A stretch of DNA of 27,980 nucleotides. Origin: Caryophanales bacterium. Its GTDB lineage: Bacteria > Bacillota_I > Bacilli_A > RF39 > UBA660. The stretch spans positions 1-27,980 of the forward strand of contig JAEEZV010000001.1 in NCBI GenBank assembly GCA_016291995.1. The letters run 5' to 3'. Position 1 is the stretch's first letter, and each line of letters starts with the position of its first letter. The position numbers were made by a program, and so were the translations under genes. The notes under the pieces were generated by a model. That model saw nothing but the letters and a program-made list of their open reading frames with translations. It was not told the DNA's origin and ran no database searches. This document shows, piece by piece, positions 22,363 through 27,980 of this stretch.

Positions 22363-23013
22363 ATGGAAAAGAACAATTCTAAGGTTATTGCTGTTGTTGC
22401 TTTAGTTGTAGCTGTTGTTGCTTTATCAGTAGGTTTTGCCACATATTCTGCAACATTGACTATTACTAATACTACTGCTACAATCAATCCAGCTAATACA
22501 TTCTCTGAAAATGTTAAATATAAAGCAAGTACAATGAGTTGTACACCTTCTACAAATGCTTCTGTTGTCAGTGCTGGAACAGTATCTGATACAGTATGGA
22601 ATGGCGTACAAGTTACTTTGACAGCTCCAGGTGATTCTGTTACTTGTCAAGCAACAGTTCAAAACTCTAGTGCATTTGTTGCATATTTAAGAAATATTAC
22701 TACATCATCAACAATATCTTGTGCTGCTGGTACAGGAACTGGTGCTGCTAGTACAACAAATGTTACTGCTGTTTGTCCAGGAATGGAATTAACAATTACA
22801 GCAGGTGGTTCTACAGCTACAGCAACATCTACTGCTGCTGCAAGTCAAGCTGTAACAGGAACTACTGGTAATACAATTGCTGCTATCAGCGGAACTACTC
22901 CAGGAGAAGCAACTGTATCATTTACAATTACTTATAAAAATAATGCACAAGCTGCTGATGGTTCAATCGTTGTAACATTACCACAAATGAACTTGATTTA
23001 TGAAACTGCATAA
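22363..23013 (+). CDS. secreted TasA/CalY (camelysin)-like protein, paralogue 2
   Basis: A 216-residue paralogue of the preceding gene. The signal region is almost identical (MEKNNSKVIAVVALVVAVVALSVGFATYSATL, in two parts), and the mature part is diverged. The four cysteines (MSCTP, VTCQA, ISCAA and AVCPG) and the C-terminal LPQMNLIYETA are kept. Internal blocks align throughout: TVWNGVQVTLTAPGDSVTC and SAFVAYLRNI. The product is probably processed by the SipW-type peptidase encoded next and displayed at the surface. ATG 22363 is preferred over GTG 22354, which lies in the ribosome binding site. The near-identical 5' half of gene and leader points to tandem duplication, with later change in the exposed part. 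Confidence 0.75.
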   Translation: MEKNNSKVIAVVALVVAVVALSVGFATYSATLTITNTTATINPANTFSENVKYKASTMSCTPSTNASVVSAGTVSDTVWNGVQVTLTAPGDSVTCQATVQNSSAFVAYLRNITTSSTISCAAGTGTGAASTTNVTAVCPGMELTITAGGSTATATSTAAASQAVTGTTGNTIAAISGTTPGEATVSFTITYKNNAQAADGSIVVTLPQMNLIYETA

Positions 23014-23026
23014 TTAGAGTAAATAG

Positions 23027-23070
23027 TATATTAAAGGCGTGGTAGCACATGCTACTTCGCCCTTAATATA
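23027..23070 (+). other. long hairpin between the second TasA/CalY-like gene and the peptidase gene
   Basis: TATATTAA, GGCG and GTAGC (23027-23046) pair with GCTAC, CGCC and TTAATATA (23051-23070) around an ACAT loop. The stem has 18 pairs including one wobble, plus one A-C and one T-T mismatch. There is no T-run after it, so it is not a standard terminator. It could protect the 3' end of the abundant upstream mRNA, be cut by RNase III, or reduce read-through into the peptidase gene. Confidence 0.6.
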
Positions 23071-23097
23071 TTTAAATAAGATTATTTGGAGGAAGAT

Positions 23098-24228
23098 ATG
23101 AAAAAAAGTTATAAAAAGCTGCTAGCATTCATGATTGTTCTAACTTTTGTCTTACTTCTAAATAGTTTTATAATAAGTATATTAAAAAATTACTATTTTA
23201 CGATAGCGTTATTATTTATATTACTTATAGTATTCAAACTATTATTTGGATTTGAAAAAGATAAAAGTAGATATATAAAAGATATTTTTGTAAATATTAC
23301 GATCATATATTTAACGGCATTTATTATATATTATTTGTTAGGACTTGTCGTAGGATTCGTAAGAACGACAAATTATTATTCTGTTTATGGATTTACGAGA
23401 TTAATAATTCCTTATGTTTTAATAATTGTATTAAAAGAATATCTTAGGTATCATATTTTAACTAAATCTGGTAATAATAAAATGCTTATTGTTTTATCTT
23501 GTATTATGTTTATAATATTTGATATTACAAATGATATAAATAGTACAATTATTGAAAGCGGATACAATGCATTTATGTTTTTAGCATTAACTTTGCTTCC
23601 GGCTGTTAGTAATAATGTCGTATGTACATTTATTTGTAAGAAGGTAGGTTATAAGCCAAATATTTATTGGTTACTGGTTGCTAACTTATATGGTGTATTA
23701 TTACCAATAGTGCCAGATACAGGTATTTATATTGGCGCAATGATTAAATTCTTGTTTCCACCAGTTCTTGCATATAATATTTATTCGTTTTATGAGCGAA
23801 GAAGTAGAAATGTACCACTTAGTGATGAGAAAAAATTTGATGTTGGTTTACCGATTGTCGGTGTGATTACTATAGTACTTGTATACTTAGTGTCTGGTTA
23901 TTTTAGATTTTATGCAGTAGCTATTGCTACTGGTAGTATGACCCCAGCTATTTATGCTGGCGATATAGTAATCGTAGATAAAAAAATGGATTATAAGGAT
24001 TTAAAAGTGGGAGAGGTTATTGCATATAGATATGATAATATAATCGTAGTTCACCGCTTGGTAGATATCTTAAAAGTAGATGATGATTATTATTTCTATA
24101 CTAAAGGTGATGCCAATAATGATGTCGATAATTACATCATATATCCAGAGACGATAATTGGAACAGTAAATTTTAAAATTCCATATATTGGATTACCAAC
24201 AGTATGGTTAAATAAAATGCATAAATAA
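23098..24228 (+). CDS. sipW: SipW-type (ER-type) signal peptidase I with large membrane domain
   Basis: A 376-residue integral membrane peptidase. The first about 260 residues form a polytopic membrane domain of roughly eight hydrophobic segments, absent from B. subtilis SipW (190 residues). The catalytic part carries ATGSMTPAIYAGDIVIVD with nucleophile S280, IAYRYDNIIVVHRLV with H319, and TKGDANNDVDN with D338. Histidine in place of lysine marks the ER/SipW class of signal peptidases. SipW processes TasA and TapA in Bacillus; here the two TasA/CalY-like genes lie directly upstream. Start ATG 23098 follows GGAGGAAG; the in-frame TTG 23086 is within that site. It is likely co-transcribed with the DUF5305-like gene 34 nt downstream. 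Confidence 0.88.
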   Translation: MKKSYKKLLAFMIVLTFVLLLNSFIISILKNYYFTIALLFILLIVFKLLFGFEKDKSRYIKDIFVNITIIYLTAFIIYYLLGLVVGFVRTTNYYSVYGFTRLIIPYVLIIVLKEYLRYHILTKSGNNKMLIVLSCIMFIIFDITNDINSTIIESGYNAFMFLALTLLPAVSNNVVCTFICKKVGYKPNIYWLLVANLYGVLLPIVPDTGIYIGAMIKFLFPPVLAYNIYSFYERRSRNVPLSDEKKFDVGLPIVGVITIVLVYLVSGYFRFYAVAIATGSMTPAIYAGDIVIVDKKMDYKDLKVGEVIAYRYDNIIVVHRLVDILKVDDDYYFYTKGDANNDVDNYIIYPETIIGTVNFKIPYIGLPTVWLNKMHK

Positions 24229-24262
24229 AGAGTAAATAAAAGAAGAAAAAAGGAGGTGCAAT

Positions 24263-25411
24263 ATGGCAAATAGCAAAACTAAATCTGCAGTGGCTAAAAA
24301 TACTACCAAAGATAAACCTAAAGTTGTTTCAGAAGAGTCAAAGAACAAGAAAAAAGTTAATATTGGCGGAAAAGTAGTATTTTATGTTTTGTTATTTTTA
24401 GTACTATTAGTTGCTGGCATCGTCCTTTTAAAAAATTCTCTTTCATATGATGAGAGCGAAGTTGTTAAATATACTGAAAAAAGTGATATTGAATATAAAG
24501 TATACTTGTTTGATAATGATTTCTATGATAAAGAATATCTTGAAAAAGGCGATGTTAACTTATATGTTGCTAATTTGATTAAAAAGATTGAATTAGATTT
24601 CAAATACATGTTTGAGACAGAAGCAAAAGAAAATTTGAATTTTACATATAGTATTGTCGGAAAACTTAGTATTACTAATGCCGATGGCACAAAATCATAT
24701 TATAAAAAATCATATGTTCTATTAGATGAAAAGAAAGTATCAATGGAGAATAAAGATTATCAGATAATCAATGAAGTCATTGATATAGATTATGTATATT
24801 ATAATTCTTTAGCTAATAGATTTAAGAATTCATATGGAATTGATACAGTTAGTACACTTACTGTTTATATGTTAGTCGATAAAACTAGCGGTGTTGAAAA
24901 CGATATTGTAAAAGATAGTAATAATACGATGAATTTTGTTATTCCGCTATCTGAAAAAGCTGTTGATATTAGTCTTGATTATAAAGCTATCAACGAAGCT
25001 AGTACAATCGTTAAGGCAGAGAGTGTTGCTATTGGCAATGTTGTTTATTTAGGAGCAGCTATTGTCTTAGTTATAATATCATTAATAATCTTAATTAAGA
25101 TTATGAGAATGCTATATTCAACAGCTCCAAAAAAGAATAATTACGATAAATATGTTAATAAGATATTAAGAGAATATGATAGATTGATTGCTGAAACTGG
25201 TACATTACTATCATTTGAAAATAAGCAAATAATTACAATCAATAAGTTTACTGAGTTATTAGATATTCACGATAACTTACAATTACCAATAATGTATTAT
25301 GTAATTGCAAAACATCAAAAGTGTTATTTCTATATTGCACATAATGAAACAATTTATTTATTAACTATTAATGCAGATGATTTTGATAAAGAAAAAGCAA
25401 AGGGCGATTAG
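24263..25411 (+). CDS. DUF5305-like two-pass membrane protein
   Basis: A 382-residue protein with a lysine-rich cytoplasmic start (1-36), a membrane segment (about 37-56) and an external beta-rich domain (about 65-260: SDIEYKVYLFDNDFYDKEYLEKG, Y-rich, with YYNSLANRFKNSYGID and FVIPLS). A second membrane segment (about 262-285) and a cytoplasmic tail of about 100 residues follow. This layout, and the position right after a SipW-type peptidase, fit the DUF5305 family, which in archaea and Bacillota often lies beside ER-type signal peptidases. Its function is not known; an accessory role in secretion or assembly of the upstream proteins is inference. AAAGGAGGTG precedes the ATG. The operon ends at the terminator overlapping its stop. 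Confidence 0.65.
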   Translation: MANSKTKSAVAKNTTKDKPKVVSEESKNKKKVNIGGKVVFYVLLFLVLLVAGIVLLKNSLSYDESEVVKYTEKSDIEYKVYLFDNDFYDKEYLEKGDVNLYVANLIKKIELDFKYMFETEAKENLNFTYSIVGKLSITNADGTKSYYKKSYVLLDEKKVSMENKDYQIINEVIDIDYVYYNSLANRFKNSYGIDTVSTLTVYMLVDKTSGVENDIVKDSNNTMNFVIPLSEKAVDISLDYKAINEASTIVKAESVAIGNVVYLGAAIVLVIISLIILIKIMRMLYSTAPKKNNYDKYVNKILREYDRLIAETGTLLSFENKQIITINKFTELLDIHDNLQLPIMYYVIAKHQKCYFYIAHNETIYLLTINADDFDKEKAKGD

Positions 25412-25424
25412 TCGTCCTTTTTCT
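25399..25424 (+). terminator. intrinsic terminator of the surface-protein operon
   Basis: AAAGGGCGA (25399-25407), loop TTAG, TCGTCCTTT (25412-25420), 9 bp with one G-T pair, then a short T-run. The stop codon of the DUF5305-like gene is in the loop. Confidence 0.75.
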
Positions 25425-25425
25425 G

Positions 25426-25454
25426 TTGTAAAATTAAAATAAACGTGCTATAAT
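25426..25454 (+). promoter_or_regulatory. promoter of the glyS T-box transcript
   Basis: TTGTAA (25426-25431), 17-bp spacer, extended TGC plus TATAAT (25449-25454). Transcription is expected near 25461. Confidence 0.75.
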
Positions 25455-25460
25455 TTAGTC

Positions 25461-25592
25461 ATAAGTGCGAAGACGGGCTTGGAAACCTATCAGCAGTATA
25501 CTTTGAGGGATTCTTAGGAATAAATAAAGTGGAACCGCGGCTATTGTCGTCTTTATGTCTTAGGAATCTTTTTATTTAAGGAAGGGATAAAA
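25461..25592 (+). promoter_or_regulatory. compact T-box riboswitch leader of glyS
   Basis: The T-box core AGTGGAACCGCGG (25528-25540, read as AG then TGGAACCGCGG) is nearly the consensus that pairs with the uncharged tRNA CCA end. The antiterminator can form as AAAG, bulge TGGAACCG, CGGC/GTCG hairpin, CTTT. The 5' part (25463-25505) would be the tRNA-binding stem, with a GGC glycine triplet at 25476-25478 as possible specifier. GATTCTTAGGA (25509-25519) pairs with TCTTAGGAATC (25558-25568) ahead of a T-run, giving the terminator. Uncharged tRNA-Gly should raise glyS expression. At about 130 nt it is short for a T-box leader. I cannot fix the specifier fold by eye. Confidence 0.85.
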
Positions 25593-26972
25593 ATGAAAGA
25601 AGAAAATCAAATTACAATGCAGGATATGGTTAACTACTGTAAACAATATGGATTTATATTCCAAGGAAGTGAAATATATGGTGGACTTGCAAATACTTGG
25701 GATTATGGTCCGTTAGGAAGTAGACTTAAAAACAATATTAAGGATGCTTGGAGACAAAAGTTTATTCAAGAGAGAAAAAATGCATTTGAAGTAGATGCAG
25801 ATATTTTGATGCATCCGAGAGTATGGGAGGCGTCTGGACATGTTGCTAGTTTTTCAGATCCACTTGTCGATTGTAAGGAATGTAAGACAAGACATAGGGT
25901 AGATAATTTAATTAATGATTATACTAATTCATCTATCGGAGATGCCATGAGTAAAGAAGAGATGATGAAATACTTAAAAGATAATAAAGTACCATGCCCT
26001 AAGTGTGGAAAGTCTAATTTTACGGATATTAGAGAATTTAATTTGATGTTTCAAACATATCGTGGTGTTACTAATGATAGTAAAAATGTTGTTTATTTAA
26101 GACCGGAAAATGCACAAGGTGAGTATGTTAATTTTCTTAATGTTCAAAGAAGTATGAGAGCAAAGTTACCTTTTAGTATAGGTCAAATTGGTAAGGCATT
26201 TAGAAATGAAATAACACCAGGTAATTTTACATTTAGAACAATTGAATTTGAACAAATGGAGTATCAAACTTTTTGTAAAGAAGGGGATGATATGAAATTA
26301 TATGAATATTTCAAGGATTATGGTAAGAAGTTTTATCTGGCTCTTGGAATACCTGAGGAGAAATTAAGATATCATGATCATGAAAAATTAGCACATTATG
26401 CTAAAGCAGCGTGTGATATTGAATATTTATTCCCATTTGGTTGGGGTGAAGTCAATGGTACGCATAATAGAACTAATTTTGATTTAACTCGCCATCAAGA
26501 ATATTCAGGTGTAAAACAAGAATATATTGATCCAGATACCAATGAAAAATTTATTCCATATATTGTTGAATCGACATATGGACTTGATAGAACAGTTTTG
26601 GCAGTACTATTTAATGCATATCATAAGGAAGAATTAGAAAAAGGCGATATACGTGAAGTAATGAAATTGCATCCATATTTAGCACCATATAAATGTAGTG
26701 TTTTACCACTTGTCAAAAAATACCATAGTGAGAAGGCTATGGAAGTATATGAAATGTTAAATAAATGCTTTATGACGAGTTATGATGAAACTGGATCTAT
26801 TGGTAAAAGATATCGTAGACAAGATGCGATTGGTACACCATTTTCTATAACAATTGATGATGATACACTTAATAATAATACAGTAACTATAAGGGATAGA
26901 GATACAATGGAACAGATAACTTTACCAGTTAGTGAAGTAGTAAATTATATTGAAGAAAGAATAAAACTATAA
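25593..26972 (+). CDS. glyS: glycyl-tRNA synthetase, dimeric (alpha2) type
   Basis: A 459-residue class II synthetase of the eukaryote/archaea-like homodimer type, not the bacterial alpha2-beta2 type. Motif features: YGFIFQGSEIYGGLANTWDYGPLG at the N-terminus, CKECKTRHRVD and CPKCGKS (a zinc-like cysteine pair set), RPENAQGEYVNFLNV, IGQIGKAFRNEITPGNFTFRTIEFEQMEYQTF (motif 2, read in parts), and ESTYGLDRTVLAVL (motif 3). The C-terminal anticodon-binding domain (about 355-455) includes KRYRRQDAIGTPFSITID. RBS AAGGAAGGG. Expression is expected to be controlled by the T-box leader just upstream. Confidence 0.96.
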   Translation: MKEENQITMQDMVNYCKQYGFIFQGSEIYGGLANTWDYGPLGSRLKNNIKDAWRQKFIQERKNAFEVDADILMHPRVWEASGHVASFSDPLVDCKECKTRHRVDNLINDYTNSSIGDAMSKEEMMKYLKDNKVPCPKCGKSNFTDIREFNLMFQTYRGVTNDSKNVVYLRPENAQGEYVNFLNVQRSMRAKLPFSIGQIGKAFRNEITPGNFTFRTIEFEQMEYQTFCKEGDDMKLYEYFKDYGKKFYLALGIPEEKLRYHDHEKLAHYAKAACDIEYLFPFGWGEVNGTHNRTNFDLTRHQEYSGVKQEYIDPDTNEKFIPYIVESTYGLDRTVLAVLFNAYHKEELEKGDIREVMKLHPYLAPYKCSVLPLVKKYHSEKAMEVYEMLNKCFMTSYDETGSIGKRYRRQDAIGTPFSITIDDDTLNNNTVTIRDRDTMEQITLPVSEVVNYIEERIKL

Positions 26973-26990
26973 GAGCTTTAGGCTCTTTTT
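26971..26990 (+). terminator. intrinsic terminator after glyS
   Basis: AAGAGC (26971-26976), loop TTTAG, GCTCTT (26982-26987), then T residues. The stop codon lies at the left arm. Confidence 0.7.
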
Positions 26991-27035
26991 ATTATGTAAA
27001 AAGTGTAAACTATAATAAATATAATGAGAAAAGGC

Positions 27036-27064
27036 TTGCCATACTAATAAATAGATGATATTAT
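27036..27064 (+). promoter_or_regulatory. promoter of the thioester-domain protein gene
   Basis: TTGCCA (27036-27041), 17-bp spacer, TATTAT (27059-27064) with extended TGA. Two TATAAT boxes further upstream (27011, 27020) lack good -35 partners. The remaining gap after glyS shows nothing else. Confidence 0.55.
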
Positions 27065-27089
27065 TAAAGTGAAAATAAAGAGGTGTTTT

Positions 27090-27980
27090 ATGAAAAAAAT
27101 ATTTTTTACATTTTTAGTAAGTTTAGTATTTGCTTCAACTGTATGGGCGGCTCCGCCTGATAATTTTGTAATATCTGCGAAGGATTTGTACTCAACGCCA
27201 ACTGAATCAGTATTTCCAACAACTTCACCAACACGTTTTAAACAAAATACTGATGGTAAAGTTGTATATTGTATTGAGTATAATAGATTGATGGTTCATG
27301 ATGAGGATACAGCTAATTATGTATATAAGGGTGCAGCAGATCCAATATACAATGCAGTACTTTTAAATGGTTATCCATATAAAAGCATTACAGGAAAAAC
27401 ATATACAGACTATTTTATAACTGCTACGGCAATTTGGTATATTAAAGAAGGATATAAGATGCCAACAGATCCTATATTTGAAGGATTTGAAAAAGCAGAT
27501 TTTGAAACTCGTACTTATGACGGAAAACCTAATGAATTATTAGATAAAATATTACAATTAGTAGATACAGCTAAGAATTATCAAACTGTTACTCCAACAC
27601 TTACAGCATCAATCAATAGTACAAAGCTTAAGGGTTCTAGTACCGATGAATATTATGTAAGTGAGCCAATAAAGGCAGTAGTAAAGGGTGATGGTAAGGA
27701 TTCTGTTAAAACGTATATGGTTGAATTAGTGGATGCACCAGAAGGAACTATTTTAACTGACGTTAATGGAAACGAAAAAACAGAGTTTTCTATTGGTGAA
27801 AAGTTTTTAGTAAAGGTTCCTACAAAAAATGTTAGCGTAGGATCAACAGAATTTGGTGTTGAAATATCAACGGTAGCTGAAATACCTAAATCATATGTAT
27901 ATGATCCAGAACCAAGATCATATACTTGGGTAGGACACAAAACTGGTGATTTACAAACAATTATTGCAGTTTATCCTGAT
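27090..27980 (+). CDS. secreted thioester (TQXA)-domain surface protein, 5' part
   Basis: An open reading frame of at least 297 codons, still open at the window end. Residues 1-20 form a Sec signal peptide (MKK, hydrophobic core, VWA before APPD). Then follows a thioester (TED/TQXA) domain: the cysteine of VVYCIEY is C61 and the ATAIWYIKEG block begins near 112. The canonical T-Q-x-A-I-W reads T-A-T-A-I-W (111-116), so the thioester glutamine is an alanine. A beta-rich region starting about 165 (TPTLTASINSTKLKG, VKTYMVELVDAPEGTIL) looks like an Ig-type stalk. Such proteins are usually wall-anchored by sortases, but the C-terminal sorting signal lies beyond the window. RBS AAAGAGGTG (27077-27085). 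Translated by me from the sequence. Confidence 0.75.
   Translation, partial: MKKIFFTFLVSLVFASTVWAAPPDNFVISAKDLYSTPTESVFPTTSPTRFKQNTDGKVVYCIEYNRLMVHDEDTANYVYKGAADPIYNAVLLNGYPYKSITGKTYTDYFITATAIWYIKEGYKMPTDPIFEGFEKADFETRTYDGKPNELLDKILQLVDTAKNYQTVTPTLTASINSTKLKGSSTDEYYVSEPIKAVVKGDGKDSVKTYMVELVDAPEGTILTDVNGNEKTEFSIGEKFLVKVPTKNVSVGSTEFGVEISTVAEIPKSYVYDPEPRSYTWVGHKTGDLQTIIAVYPD

Noticed and set aside
27653..27940. Minus-strand open frame at the right edge
   Set aside because: It lies opposite the thioester-domain protein, which has promoter, ribosome binding site and signal peptide; no such signals exist for the antisense frame.

Overview
The window is a very AT-rich stretch of a low-GC Bacillota genome using the standard genetic code: every tryptophan is TGG, and TGA appears only once as a stop. 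The gene set is typical of Bacilli (nfu, topA, cvfD-like S1 protein, rnj, ntdP, the tsaE-tsaB-rimI-tsaD cluster, clpP, fhs, uvrB). It also holds sporulation genes: a yutH-like coat gene, a SpoIIAA-like and a SigF/G-like gene, yqfC and yqfD. Short ProRS and dimeric GlyRS forms, a class B sortase and a SipW-type signal peptidase also fit. I infer an uncultured, possibly gut-associated, spore-forming or recently spore-forming Bacilli lineage near the Mollicutes/RF39/Erysipelotrichales area; the sequence alone does not prove this placement.

Layout. 1-310: a minus-strand tRNA operon (Val, Thr, partial Tyr) with its own promoter and leader hairpin. 309-1895: cvfD-like S1 protein (-), nfu (+), yutH-like (-). 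2015-4875: topA, then an orphan MvaI/BcnI-type (MutH-fold) endonuclease. 4945-5184: tRNA-Ala and tRNA-Pro with a consensus promoter and terminator. 5253-6942: proS and secG, then two terminators. 7207-9843: a sporulation block of STAS protein, sigma factor, XRE regulator, yqfC and yqfD. 9923-12511: an RNase J family gene facing a class B sortase across a shared terminator. 12626-15698: ntdP, then the tRNA t6A cluster. 15716-18103: clpP and divergent fhs. 18178-21335: a VanY-type carboxypeptidase and uvrB. 21380-25424: the most distinctive part, a surface-protein module with two paralogous TasA/CalY-like secreted proteins. Each has its own promoter and a similar structured 5' leader. They are followed by a large hairpin, a SipW-type signal peptidase and a DUF5305-like membrane protein. 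25426-26990: T-box-controlled glyS. 27036-27980: the start of a thioester-domain surface protein that runs off the window.

How the genes work together. The secreted TasA/CalY-like proteins are probable substrates of the adjacent SipW-type peptidase. The sortase and the thioester adhesin are further cell-surface components, though not adjacent. The paired leaders (21408-21544 and 22218-22362) keep their helices through compensatory changes, share an apical-loop motif, and can fold in an alternative way. They are the best candidate here for an undescribed regulatory system. Other oddities are a SpoIIAA-SigF pair with no SpoIIAB between them, an RNase J with substituted metal ligands, a thioester domain whose glutamine is an alanine, and many promoters placed so close to the ribosome binding site that 5' leaders would be about 10-30 nt.
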